64,000 nt of DNA from Deltaproteobacteria bacterium (GTDB lineage Bacteria; Myxococcota_A; Polyangia; Polyangiales; Ga0077539). The stretch spans positions 1 to 64,000 of the forward strand of contig JADJAE010000041.1 in the NCBI GenBank assembly GCA_016704445.1. Reading direction: 5' to 3'. The notes below the pieces were generated by a model. The model was given only the letters and a program-made list of their open reading frames with translations. It searched no databases and was not told the DNA's origin. A program made the translations under genes and the position numbers. This document shows positions 26,100 through 34,643 of the stretch, piece by piece (position 1 is the stretch's first letter; each line of letters starts with the position of its first letter).

Positions 26100-27251
26100 T
26101 CAGTCCCTCCCTCCCACCGCCACGTCATCCCACACCGCGGCCGCCCGCTGTCCCCACAGAGCCAGGCCCGCCTGGCACCACCGCCGCGGCCGCGGCCCCA
26201 GCGTCCCCGCCACCGCCGTCATCGCCTCCGGCGTCGCGCCCGCCCCCCAGCGCCAGGCGCCCGGCCCCACGCCCGCCATCCGCTCCCGCAGCGCAGCGTC
26301 CTCCTGCGCTCGCTGCTCCCGGTCTTCCGGCTCCTCGACCATGTCGTCGCTCATCACCACCGGCGGCGCTTCTCCCCCCAGCACCACGTAGGCCGCCTCG
26401 CGCAGCGCGTTGCTCACCCGCAGCGCCTCCGCCCCGGCCCAGAGCCCGTCGAGCGTCCGGTGCTCCCCGGCCAGCGCCAGCGCTGCCGGCAGTGCCCCCG
26501 CGGCGCCGTGCGCGCCAAGTGCTTCCCGCAACCGCTCCCGGTCTTCCCCCGCGCCCCTCAGACCGAGCAGCACCCAGGCGAGGTCGAGCCGACCGCCCTC
26601 CCACCGCCGCGCCACCGCCAGCGCCGTCGTCGGCGCCGCGTGCACCGTCGCGTCGAGCACATCCTCGCTCCACGCCGTCTCCTTCGCGCACGCGCCCATC
26701 ACCTCCACGACCGTCTCCTCCGCGACCGCTTCGCCCAGCCTCCCCAACGCACATGCGCCCGCCGCGCGCAGCACCCCGCTCCCGCGTCGCACCGCCCGCG
26801 ACGCCACCTGCGCCGCTCGCGGGTCGCGCCACCGTGCCAGCAGCTCCACCCCGACGCCCCGCGCAGCGTCGCCGCCCTCCGCGAGCCACCCCTCGACCGC
26901 CGTTCGCGACGCGCTCGTCGCATACCGCAGCATCGCGTCCCGCACCGCGACGTGGCCGTCCCGTCCGAAGTCGGCCCCGCCGAGCGCCGCGAGCCCGTCG
27001 CCCGTCGCCGACGCGAGGGCGGTCGCCACGAAGCGCTCGCCAGGGTCCGTCGCCTTCTCGGGCGGCGGCAGCATCCCTACCGTCTCCCGCGAGAAGAGCG
27101 TCAGCGCGTCGACGTGCGCGTCGATGCGCGCCAGCAGCGACCGCGTCTGCCGCGCGTTGCCGTCGAGCATCCGGCACGACCGCCGCAGCCGCCGATAGAG
27201 GAACGTCGCCTCCTCCACGTGCTGCTCCAGGATGTCGACGCGCGCGCCCAC
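26100..27251 (-). CDS. TIGR02270-family type VI accessory protein
   Basis: A 383-residue, Ala/Arg-rich helical protein that begins VDILEQHVEEATFLYRRL, the start typical of the TIGR02270 family. The body is made of HEAT-like helical repeats (AVRDAMLRYATSASRTAVEG, LRAAGACALGRLGEA). Members are found next to vgrG, DUF2169 and DUF4150 genes and are thought to be adaptors or cargo chaperones, though none is well characterised. The gene ends three bases before the nuclease-like gene's start, so the two are probably co-expressed. The start is the first Met and fits the family. Confidence 0.78.
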   Translation of the reverse strand: MGARVDILEQHVEEATFLYRRLRRSCRMLDGNARQTRSLLARIDAHVDALTLFSRETVGMLPPPEKATDPGERFVATALASATGDGLAALGGADFGRDGHVAVRDAMLRYATSASRTAVEGWLAEGGDAARGVGVELLARWRDPRAAQVASRAVRRGSGVLRAAGACALGRLGEAVAEETVVEVMGACAKETAWSEDVLDATVHAAPTTALAVARRWEGGRLDLAWVLLGLRGAGEDRERLREALGAHGAAGALPAALALAGEHRTLDGLWAGAEALRVSNALREAAYVVLGGEAPPVVMSDDMVEEPEDREQRAQEDAALRERMAGVGPGAWRWGAGATPEAMTAVAGTLGPRPRRWCQAGLALWGQRAAAVWDDVAVGGRD

Positions 27252-27264
27252 CGCTCCCCCCCCC

Positions 27265-27645
27265 TCAGCCCACGGCGTTCTTGCGGTTGTGCAGCAGCGG
27301 GTCGCCCAGCCGGCACACGTTCTTCCCGTCGAACTTCACGTCGAAGCTGTACAGCATGAACTCCGCCGCGCCCTTGTTGCAGCCCGACGCCACGCCCCCC
27401 GCGGATCCGGCCTCGTCCCCCGAGCTCTTGCTGTACGTCGCGTCCTTCGTCGCCGGCATGGACCCATCGACCTTCACCGACGTCGGGCCTTCGCTCACGT
27501 CCGAGCTCTGCGCGATGTTGGGGTAGGGAATGGGCATCGGCCCGGCCGGCGATGGGGTCAGGCACACGTCGGGAAACGCGATGCTCATCCCGTTGCTGCC
27601 CCCGTGCGCGATCCCCCGACTGTTGGCGAACACCGTCTGTCCCAT
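27265..27645 (-). CDS. PAAR-like DUF4150 spike-tip protein
   Basis: A 126-residue protein beginning MGQTVFANSRGIAHGGSNG and continuing with SIAFPDVCLTPSPAGPMPIPYPN and GDPLLHNRKNA. This is the full length and order of DUF4150, a relative of PAAR that caps the VgrG spike of type VI secretion machines. The Cys and His residues (VC, GCNKG, VCRLG, LLH) may bind zinc at the tip. It is 12 bases from the ketosynthase-like gene and 13 from the TIGR02270 gene, forming one leftward operon with DUF2169, its usual loading partner. Confidence 0.88.
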   Translation of the reverse strand: MGQTVFANSRGIAHGGSNGMSIAFPDVCLTPSPAGPMPIPYPNIAQSSDVSEGPTSVKVDGSMPATKDATYSKSSGDEAGSAGGVASGCNKGAAEFMLYSFDVKFDGKNVCRLGDPLLHNRKNAVG

Positions 27646-27657
27646 CGTCCCTCGCTC

Positions 27658-28671
27658 TCAACCACTACGTTCGATTCGCGCTGCGCCGCGCAGCCCGCCA
27701 TCCGACAGGCTCCACACCAGGCTCGAACCGACCGACACCCCACGGTACAGTCCCACCGACGCTAGCGTCAGGAGCATCGCACCCGACGCCGCCCCCGGGT
27801 GCCCGAAGCACTCCGCAGGGTGATGCACCGCGGCGTCGGGGGCGATCCATCGGTGGCTGCGCCGCGCCGCGATCCCCCACTCCCGCCCCGTCCACGACTC
27901 GCCGTTGAGGTCCGCCCACACCGCGCTCACGGGCGTCGTCGCCCCCGCGAGGGCGTTCTGCACGGCGGCGCTGAGCCCGTCACCCGTCAAAGGCGCTTCG
28001 CCCTCGTGGCGAAACGCATCATCGCCCGCGCCCACGCTCGCCACCGTGGCCAGGGCGCCCGGCGTGACGGCCGACACCACCAGCGCGGCGGCGCCCTCAC
28101 CCGGGATGAACCCGTCCATCACCTCGTCGACCAGCAGGCGACCCTCCCGCTGGAGCGTGTCGAGCCGCCGGAGGTCGAGCAGACTGTCCGCGCCGACCAC
28201 CATCACCGCGCTCGCTTCTCCGCTCGCGATGCGGTGCGCGGCGTCGAGCAGCGCCACGAACACCCCCGCGCCCCCGGTCGGGAGGTGCCGACTCGCCGCG
28301 CGGTCGATACGATCACCGACCAACAGCGCGAGGTCATCGAGGAGCACGGTCGAATGCGTGTCGAGCGCGCTCGTCACCAGGGACAGGGGCACCGCCGCAC
28401 CGCCCGCCGAATCGCTTGCCTCGACGATCGCCGCGTGCGCGAGGCGGAGAATCCGCCGGTGCCGCGTGGAGCGCGCGGCCGCGTCGACGAGAAGCAGGGG
28501 AGCGAGCCCGTCGGGCGGGACGAGCCCCATGCGCAGGGGCGATCGCCCGCGGCTGATGATCGACGTGGTGGCGATGCGCGCGATGCCCGCCCGCACGGAC
28601 GCGCTGCACTCCAGGGCGCTGTTGCCCACGCTGCTCACCATGCCCACGGCGCGAATCGACAGGGGGATCAC
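27658..28671 (-). CDS. Beta-ketoacyl synthase-like protein, no active-site cysteine
   Basis: A 337-residue thiolase-fold protein. It starts like a ketosynthase (IRAVGMVSSVGNSALECSASV) and keeps HHPAECFGHPGAASGAM, equivalent to the GHT-x-GAAG His region near the C-terminus. At the place where a catalytic Cys sits in a (D/E)TACSS motif there is only GAGVFVALLDAA, so condensation activity is unlikely. Similar proteins occur in type VI effector islands beside DUF2169 and DUF4150, where they may be structural adaptors. The start ATG overlaps the DUF2169 stop by four bases (ATGA). The protein is shorter than fatty acid ketosynthases, which are about 410 residues. Confidence 0.75.
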   Translation of the reverse strand: MIPLSIRAVGMVSSVGNSALECSASVRAGIARIATTSIISRGRSPLRMGLVPPDGLAPLLLVDAAARSTRHRRILRLAHAAIVEASDSAGGAAVPLSLVTSALDTHSTVLLDDLALLVGDRIDRAASRHLPTGGAGVFVALLDAAHRIASGEASAVMVVGADSLLDLRRLDTLQREGRLLVDEVMDGFIPGEGAAALVVSAVTPGALATVASVGAGDDAFRHEGEAPLTGDGLSAAVQNALAGATTPVSAVWADLNGESWTGREWGIAARRSHRWIAPDAAVHHPAECFGHPGAASGAMLLTLASVGLYRGVSVGSSLVWSLSDGGLRGAARIERSG

Positions 28672-29672
28672 CGCGCGCCCCCGGCGTCGATCTCGACCGC
28701 GGCCACATCGAGCACCCGGTGACCGCAGCGCAGCGTGGCACGCACCAGCAGCGTGGCGACACCCTCGTTGGGGAAGAGGTGCAGGGTCTCCGCGTGCACT
28801 GCGAGCGCGACGACCTCACCGCGAAACTTCGCCCGCACCCGCAGGCCGAGCACAGGTACGTGGCTCTCCACCAGCGGGCTCTCGGACAGGTGGTGCAGCG
28901 TAATGGCCTCGCCCCCGAGCGGACGAGTCGGCAGCCACATCGCCTCCGGGGCGGCGTGGAGAAACCGCGGGTCGAAGTCCGTCGGGAGGAAGGGCGCGCG
29001 CGATCGGTCCCACGCGTCGTCGTAGGTGCCGACGCGGCCGGCGCGGGGGTGCCACGCCGCAGCTACAGGGGTGAGCAGCGCGGGTGGCGGTCGATCGCCC
29101 GGTCGCCCGAGGAGCGCGTCGGGGTCTTCGACGTTGGGCAGCGCAACGCCCCGCAGCACGCGCAGATCACGCAACCCATCGGGCGCGAGGCCCAGCCCGA
29201 GCGGGTTGCGCGGCTCGACCTGTTGGGTGACCGGACAGATGCCGCCGAAGGCCCGCCGGGGCGTCAGCGGCATGCGCGCGAAGGGAGCGGGGTCGGTGCA
29301 CCATCGGGCCGCGACGCCGGTGTACTGCCGGTCGCCAAACACCCGCAGGGTTCGTTGCCACGCGCCCACCGCGAGCCCGACGTCGAGCACGCCCACGGAG
29401 CGACCGCCGGGCGCCAAGGCGTGTCCGTCGACGAGCACCTCCGCGCCGGGTTTCGCCGGGTGCACCTCCGACGGAACGCGCAGCCACGCCTCCGCCCCAT
29501 CGCCCTCGGTGACATCGGCGAGTGCGATGGGCCGCTGTTGCGGGGCCAGCGGCGCCGCGGGCGTCAGCGCGAAGGTCGCCTTCACCATCACATGCAGCGT
29601 CTCGACGCCGTCCGGGTCGGGGATCGCCAGCAGCTTCGTCGGGAGCGCCGTGCGGTTGCGGAGCTGGAGCAC
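28668..29672 (-). CDS. DUF2169-domain type VI adaptor
   Basis: A 334-residue DUF2169 protein. It begins with LRNRTALPTKLLAIPDPDG and VMVKATFAL and then has RRAFGGICPVTQQVEPRNPLG, VEDPDALL and FLPTDFDPRFLHAAPEAMW, the conserved sequence of the family. DUF2169 proteins help load DUF4150/PAAR-like tips and their toxins on VgrG. The gene is coupled to the ketosynthase-like gene by a four-base overlap and follows the DUF6484 gene by one base. No signal peptide; it acts in the cytoplasm before secretion. Confidence 0.87.
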   Translation of the reverse strand: MLQLRNRTALPTKLLAIPDPDGVETLHVMVKATFALTPAAPLAPQQRPIALADVTEGDGAEAWLRVPSEVHPAKPGAEVLVDGHALAPGGRSVGVLDVGLAVGAWQRTLRVFGDRQYTGVAARWCTDPAPFARMPLTPRRAFGGICPVTQQVEPRNPLGLGLAPDGLRDLRVLRGVALPNVEDPDALLGRPGDRPPPALLTPVAAAWHPRAGRVGTYDDAWDRSRAPFLPTDFDPRFLHAAPEAMWLPTRPLGGEAITLHHLSESPLVESHVPVLGLRVRAKFRGEVVALAVHAETLHLFPNEGVATLLVRATLRCGHRVLDVAAVEIDAGGAR

Positions 29673-29673
29673 G

Positions 29674-30165
29674 TCAGTTGATCCGCACCACGGACCCCTG
29701 GATGCGCTGCTGCTCGCTGGCCACCGAGACGACGTTGACCCCTCGGGTGACGACCCGTCCGTCGGCGTGCAGCGTGAGGCTGGCCTCGCCGCACACCAGG
29801 GTGATGGAGCCCTCGGCGCGAAACACCCGATCGCGCCCAGCCGCCTCGACGAGGTGCTCCTCGTGGGCGCTCAGTGAAAGAAGGGCTTCAACAGGGTCTT
29901 CGAGCAGGCCCGTGATGATGGGCAGGGAAGGGTCGGCGCCCTCGCAGTGCACCAGCACCTGGCGCCCCGACGAAGCCTGGTGAAGCACGGCGCGCGTGAC
30001 GGTGGACAGCACCCGCGCGCGAGCCTCGCCGTGGCCGGGGACGGAGACGCGCACCGCGCCGTCGCGATCGACCCCGAGCAGGGTGGCCACCACCGGAGCG
30101 CGGTAGTCGGTCGAGAGGTCGGCGTCGGTCGTGGGGCGATCGTGGGAGTGCTTCGTGGCGCTCAT
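29674..30165 (-). CDS. DUF6484-domain type VI accessory protein
   Basis: A 163-residue protein with a beta-rich N-terminal domain (VATLLGVDRDGAVRVSVPGH, VLVHCEGADPSLPIITGLLEDP). That domain resembles the OB-fold gp5-like segment of VgrG and matches DUF6484. The C-terminal half reads SITLVCGEASLTLHADGRVV and ends in a beta-helix-like stretch similar to the VgrG tail, QQRIQGSVVRIN. Members lie next to vgrG and DUF2169 and may assemble on the spike. It starts 13 bases after the VgrG stop and is followed by DUF2169 one base later. Confidence 0.75.
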   Translation of the reverse strand: MSATKHSHDRPTTDADLSTDYRAPVVATLLGVDRDGAVRVSVPGHGEARARVLSTVTRAVLHQASSGRQVLVHCEGADPSLPIITGLLEDPVEALLSLSAHEEHLVEAAGRDRVFRAEGSITLVCGEASLTLHADGRVVTRGVNVVSVASEQQRIQGSVVRIN

Positions 30166-30178
30166 GGGGTGCGTGCGC

Positions 30179-32353
30179 TCAGCCGTTGTTGGAGACGTTG
30201 GAGCCCTTGATGCTCACGGGGCCGTCGGTCTTGATGGTGATCTTGTCGCCCTGGAGCTCGACCTTCGCGCCGCCCTTCGTTTGCAGCACGATGCGGTCTT
30301 CGCCGAGCTCGATGCGGGTATCGCCGCACACCAGCGAAATGCCCTTCGGGACCTTCACCGCGAAGCGCTCGGGGGTGAGCTCATGCGTGGTCTCATCGCC
30401 CACTGCCACGAGGTGCTTCTTGGGCGTCTGCACCTTGAGGTCGTCGGGGGAGATCTCGAGGGAGGTGCCAGAGTTGCCACCGACGGCGACGGTGACGCGC
30501 TCGTCGACCGTGACCTCGGCGGTCTGGTCGACGTGGCTGGAGTGGGCCTTGTGCACCATCACGGTATGGTTGCCCGAGACGTCATGGATCGCGTCGCCGC
30601 CGACGGACCACTGGAGGTTGCCCTCCACGGCGTGCTGCTCGTTGCCGGAAACGTCGATGGCGCGGTCGCGGCCGACGAAGAGCGACTCGTCGCGGCCCAC
30701 CTCGGCGCGGGCGTCGCGCGAAACGGCGACCGAGCGGTCGTGCAGCACCTCGACGCGCTGGTCGCGCTGGGCGCGGAGGTACACCTCCTCGTGGTCGGCG
30801 AGGTCTTCGAAGCGCAGCTCGTTGTAGCCGCCGTTGGCCGGCGAGCTCTGGGTGCGCAGCGCGCTCTGCGTGCGGTGGGCGGGGAGCTCGACAGGGGGGA
30901 CGTTGGCCGCGTTGGGGAGGCAACCAGCGACGTACGGTCGGTCGGGGTCGCCGTCGATGCACTGCACGATCACCTCCATCCCCACGCGGGGGGTGAAGTG
31001 AAAGCCCCAGCCGGGCCCCGACCAGGGCTGCATCACGCGGAGCCAGCACGAGGCGCGTGTGCCGGCCTGGCTCGCGCGCCGCGCCTCCGGGCGGTCCCAC
31101 GGGAAGCGCACCAGCACCCGGCCGTAGTGGTCGGTGCAGATCTCCTCGTCGCTGCCGGGTTCGGCGCTCACGACGGCCACCTGGGGGTGGTCGGCCCGCG
31201 GGCGCCCGACCGTGGGTGCCGCCCACGGCCGCGCGGCCGGAACGCACTCGAAGAGGTTGCGGTACCGGTCGTCGGCGTCGTCGCCCCCCCCGAGGGTCTC
31301 GTCGGGGCAGTGCCCGAGGTGCAGCACCGCGGTGAGCACGAACTCGCCAGAGAGCGCCCGATCGCCGGGCTCTTCCAGGGCAAAGCGGCCCCCGGCGCTC
31401 ATACCGGTGACGTTGCCTTCGCCGCGGAGGCGATCCCGGTTGGAGGCTTCCTGCTGCAGTGCAATGCGCGCGGTTCGGCGCAGGTCGGGCGAGGCGTACT
31501 CGTGCCCACCGCCGTCGTAGGCACCGAGAACGAAGCGCGCCGGGTACCGCTCGACCGAGCGGGCGTCGCGAGAGCGGGTCGAGGCGAGGGGCTCGCGAGG
31601 GTGGGTGAAATCCCAGTCGCGGAGCGTCACGCCCGAAGGGGTCATGGAGCTGGTGGCGTCGATGCGGTGGATTCCTTCGGCCGCGGCCGTGGCGGCGCCG
31701 TGCCCCTGGATCGGCAGCGGTCCGTTCGCGGCCGCGGGAACAAGCGGACGTCGACTGCCACCACGCGCGTCGAAGAGGACGAGCGCGTCGGCGCCCTCCC
31801 CATCGCCGAAGGTGAAGAGGATCCCCTCCTCGGCGAGCAGGCGCTGGACGAAGTCGAGGTCGCGCTCGCCGAACTGCACGCAGCACTCCCGCGGCGCGGG
31901 CGCGTCGCCCGCGACCTGTTCGGGCAAGACGAGCGCGTCACCGGCATAGAGCCCCGCGTCGTCGAGCACCTCGCGAATGATGCGCAACGCGTCGACGCCC
32001 TGCCAGACGCGGTGGTGGGCCCGGTGGGCGAGGATCGCGAGCGAGGGGGCGAAGCCGATCTCGAAGACCCGCGCCTCGCGGTTGGACCCACGGTCCTCGA
32101 CCGACGTGACGACTCCCGTGAATCGGCGGGTGAGCGACTCACGGTGCAACGTCAGGGCGCACGGGCACCCGATGAGGTCATGGAGCGGCAGCGAGGTCGG
32201 CGCGCTCACCTGCACGGAGCCTTCGAAGGGGGCGCAGAGGCGCTCGCGCACCATGGCGCGCGCGACGGTCAGGGGCCCGTCGGCGCCCTGCACCTCGAAC
32301 ACGAAGGACACCTCGGCGATGATTCCGTTGGTGCCCGCGCCGTCATCTGCCAT
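30179..32353 (-). CDS. Type VI secretion spike protein VgrG (TssI)
   Basis: A 724-residue spike protein. Residues 1-380 form the gp27-like base (VSFVFEVQGADGPLTVARA near the start, then FTGVVTSVEDRGSNREARVF). The gp5 OB-fold follows, with VLVRFPWDRPEA, SCWLRVMQPWSGPGWGFHF and PRVGMEVIVQCIDGDPDRPY. The C-terminal 200 residues form a beta-helix needle with repeats such as VGRDESLFVGRDRAIDVSGN. ATG at 32353 was chosen because GGAGG sits six bases upstream; the ORF can be extended 36 codons but without homology. It is the first gene of the leftward effector operon, whose following products (DUF6484, DUF2169, DUF4150, toxin) would assemble on it. No tssA-M core genes are in this window. Confidence 0.93.
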   Translation of the reverse strand: MADDGAGTNGIIAEVSFVFEVQGADGPLTVARAMVRERLCAPFEGSVQVSAPTSLPLHDLIGCPCALTLHRESLTRRFTGVVTSVEDRGSNREARVFEIGFAPSLAILAHRAHHRVWQGVDALRIIREVLDDAGLYAGDALVLPEQVAGDAPAPRECCVQFGERDLDFVQRLLAEEGILFTFGDGEGADALVLFDARGGSRRPLVPAAANGPLPIQGHGAATAAAEGIHRIDATSSMTPSGVTLRDWDFTHPREPLASTRSRDARSVERYPARFVLGAYDGGGHEYASPDLRRTARIALQQEASNRDRLRGEGNVTGMSAGGRFALEEPGDRALSGEFVLTAVLHLGHCPDETLGGGDDADDRYRNLFECVPAARPWAAPTVGRPRADHPQVAVVSAEPGSDEEICTDHYGRVLVRFPWDRPEARRASQAGTRASCWLRVMQPWSGPGWGFHFTPRVGMEVIVQCIDGDPDRPYVAGCLPNAANVPPVELPAHRTQSALRTQSSPANGGYNELRFEDLADHEEVYLRAQRDQRVEVLHDRSVAVSRDARAEVGRDESLFVGRDRAIDVSGNEQHAVEGNLQWSVGGDAIHDVSGNHTVMVHKAHSSHVDQTAEVTVDERVTVAVGGNSGTSLEISPDDLKVQTPKKHLVAVGDETTHELTPERFAVKVPKGISLVCGDTRIELGEDRIVLQTKGGAKVELQGDKITIKTDGPVSIKGSNVSNNG

Positions 32354-32358
32354 GAGGT

Positions 32359-32363
32359 CCTCC
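32359..32363 (-). promoter_or_regulatory. Strong ribosome-binding site that fixes the vgrG start
   Basis: GGAGG on the minus strand, six bases upstream of the ATG at 32353. It decides the start against the longer open frame. Confidence 0.75.
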
Positions 32364-32505
32364 GAGGGGGTGTGAAGGCTGGCGGCGGGTGGGTGACCTG
32401 CGACTGGGCCGGCCTCGTTGAAGTCCGCCCCCTCGCATACATCACCGAGCGCTGTTAGCACCAGCGCCGGGACCGCGCGGGCGGACCAGACGCAGTGCCT
32501 CGCGC

Positions 32506-32580
32506 AATGTGCCGCCCCGCAGGTCCTGGCCGATCGGACCGCGATGCCCCTTGCAGGGTTGGCACAGCGGGCGGCACATT
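32506..32580. repeat. Perfect 12-bp inverted repeat in the vgrG leader
   Basis: AATGTGCCGCCC and GGGCGGCACATT separated by 51 bases. Could be an operator, a transcribed hairpin that ends read-through from the peptidoglycan-binding gene upstream, or a relic of a small mobile element. Confidence 0.6.
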
Positions 32581-32674
32581 CTTCACGGGAGCGGGAACAT
32601 CACGAGGGGGAGACGACGGGAGTCACGTCGGAGTCAATGGAGTCTCGCGAGCCCTACGATCGCGCTCGACGTCC

Positions 32675-34348
32675 TCACGGCGCCTCGCTCTCAACGATCC
32701 CATCGCCCTCGACCTCCGCTAGCGCCGCTCGCAGCGCCGCTCGGGTCTTCCTACCCACGACGCCGTCCACCCGAAGCTTCATGGTGGACGCCTGGAAGCG
32801 CCGCACCTTCTCCTGGATCGCTGCCGGGTCCGCGCTCTCCGCGGGTTCGAGCCACCCCAGCGCGACCAGCGCGCGAGACAGACCCTCCGTCGTACGGAGG
32901 TCGTAGTCGAACACCCATTGAGGGGCCACCACCGCTCCCGCGGTCTCGTCGTCGTGGCGCGCGGGGGGGGCACGAAACAACAACACGTCCCTCCCGCCGA
33001 TGGTCGTCGCCAGGAACTTGAACGCATGGTCCCGCGACCGCTCCCATACGTTCTCCAGGCGCACCGCGAGCGCCCGGTCGCCCCGCGCCGCGTACGAGCG
33101 CCGTCCCCGGATCGCGCGAAACCGCTTGAGCGTATATCCCTTCGGCGGATGGGCGGAGCTGAGGTCCGCCGTGCGCGCGTCCGACGCGGTGGCGAGGTCG
33201 CCCGGCTCATCGGGCAACACGCCCGCGATGCCGCCCCAGCTCGCCAGGTAGATCGGCGCCACGATCTCCCACCAGCGTCGGAGACCCACCCCGGCGCGCT
33301 GGAGGGCGACGTGGGCGCCGCCCAGGCGCTTCAGCGCATCCGCGACGCCGTGATCGTCGTGGGTCACGACCACGATCGCCCTGCGCTCTGCGTCGACGCC
33401 CGCGACCACCGACTCGCGCGCGAGGGTCGCTGCCAGCGCCGCGAGGTCGACCGGGTCGATGAGGCCCTCAAAGAACTTCCCATTGTCGGGATGAATCAGC
33501 ACGAGTCCGCGCGCGACCAGCGACGCATGGAGGTCGAGGCGGCTCGCCGGAGTCCCCCGCTCGGATGGCGTCTCCGTGATCTCCAGATCGGAGCGCGGCA
33601 GGGCGCCTGCGGTCTTCGCGGTGAGCCGAGGCGCGCGCGGCGGTGGCGGCGGCACGTCGGGGTCCGCCGTCTGCGCGTCGACATGCCGGTCATCCGCTGA
33701 CAGATGGGCCGGACCCGTGTAGCGTCGCACGTACTCCTCGAGCGTCTGGCGCAGTGCCGCATCCTGCGCGCGAACTGCCTCGTCACCCGTCAGGCCTTCC
33801 GGCGCCGGCGGATAGGGAATCTTCACCAGCTTGCCATCGGGGAGAGCCACGATGATGTCACCGATGTGCGCGAACTTCAGCAGCCCCGTCGCAGGGTCGA
33901 CCACCTCCGCGGCGGACCCGTGCTGGCCGAGAGAGTTGTGATCTTCCAGCGGGCCTTCATCACCGGGGAGCCTCGGCGTGATCGCGACCCCGGTGCGGCG
34001 CAGGTTGGCCTTCGCTGCCGCGCTGGCGCGGTCGTTCTTGTCGATTGAACCGAGCGGAACCCTCTTCCCCGTGGTCGCGTCGATCTCCTCGAGATAGTCG
34101 AGGTCGCCATAGTATCCGACCGCCGACGATCGCAGGGCCTGTGCGAGCAGGGCCTCGACCTGCCTGCGCTTCACCGGGTCGAGCGAGGCAAGCTCCGCCG
34201 CGAGCGCTCTGCGCGCCGGCTCGGACCCGAGGTCGACCTTGACGCCCTCCGCCCGTCCGACGCGCTTCAGCATATCGACGACAACTGCCATTTCGGCCCG
34301 GTGCTCCTTGGGCGTGCTGGCCAGGAGCATGTCGGGATGGAAGATCAA
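32675..34348 (-). CDS. Large protein with C-terminal peptidoglycan-binding domain
   Basis: About 557 residues. The last 65 form a PG_binding_1-like three-helix domain (AIQEKVRRFQASTMKLRVDG, then VVGRKTRAALRAAL). The N-terminal 120 residues are helical (DPVKRRQVEALLAQALRSS, YYGDLDYLEEID). The middle contains GLLKFAHIGDIIVALPDGKL and a Pro-rich PDVPPPPPRAPRL linker and is not recognised. No signal peptide is visible. Being next to vgrG and read in the same direction, it may be a secreted cargo or an adaptor that engages the wall; this is inference. The start is uncertain: TTG at 34348 has GAGG five bases upstream, ATG at 34330 does not. A perfect 50-bp repeat ends just upstream and may have changed the 5' end. 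Confidence 0.62.
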   Translation of the reverse strand: MIFHPDMLLASTPKEHRAEMAVVVDMLKRVGRAEGVKVDLGSEPARRALAAELASLDPVKRRQVEALLAQALRSSAVGYYGDLDYLEEIDATTGKRVPLGSIDKNDRASAAAKANLRRTGVAITPRLPGDEGPLEDHNSLGQHGSAAEVVDPATGLLKFAHIGDIIVALPDGKLVKIPYPPAPEGLTGDEAVRAQDAALRQTLEEYVRRYTGPAHLSADDRHVDAQTADPDVPPPPPRAPRLTAKTAGALPRSDLEITETPSERGTPASRLDLHASLVARGLVLIHPDNGKFFEGLIDPVDLAALAATLARESVVAGVDAERRAIVVVTHDDHGVADALKRLGGAHVALQRAGVGLRRWWEIVAPIYLASWGGIAGVLPDEPGDLATASDARTADLSSAHPPKGYTLKRFRAIRGRRSYAARGDRALAVRLENVWERSRDHAFKFLATTIGGRDVLLFRAPPARHDDETAGAVVAPQWVFDYDLRTTEGLSRALVALGWLEPAESADPAAIQEKVRRFQASTMKLRVDGVVGRKTRAALRAALAEVEGDGIVESEAP

Positions 34349-34378
34349 TCCATCCTCGCGGCACAGGATGCCCGCACT

Positions 34379-34428
34379 CCAGCGAGCTCTCCCAGTAGCT
34401 CCGCGAGGAGACCGCGGGAGCGGGCTGT
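34379..34428. repeat. 50-bp perfect direct repeat, copy A
   Basis: Identical to 35896-35945, same orientation, with unrelated flanks. Contains nested inverted repeats (outer CTCCC/GGGAG, inner CTCC/GGAG around GCGA), so it can fold into a two-part hairpin. Confidence 0.9.
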
Positions 34429-34643
34429 TTCGCATACAGGGTGTTTCGGTAACTGTGGCGAATTCGTGCCAGCGGGCGTGCCGCGTTGGATCGCCTATCC
34501 CCCGCTCGCGTCGCCACGATGGAGTCGCGGCTGCGGCGATCCCGCGAACCGGTTTTCCTCCGCTCCGACGATCGCAGTGCGCATACCCCGCATCCCCCAT
34601 CCCAGGTTGATGTGGCGCGCGGGTTGGGCTAGTTCAGGCTTGG

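Larger units (their letters stand above)
32354..32674. other. 321-base region upstream of vgrG
   Basis: No gene is supported. It should contain the promoter of the vgrG operon. A perfect 12-bp inverted repeat, AATGTGCCGCCC at 32506-32517 and its complement at 32569-32580, encloses 51 bases that themselves hold a GGTCC/GGACC pair. Confidence 0.6.

Noticed and set aside
32540..32600. Sigma-54-like TGGCAC element upstream of vgrG
   Set aside because: The TTGC part is not found at the required distance on either strand.
32830..32880. A GGTTCGAGCC stretch resembling a tRNA T-arm
   Set aside because: It lies inside the peptidoglycan-binding protein gene in frame and no acceptor or anticodon arm can be drawn around it.
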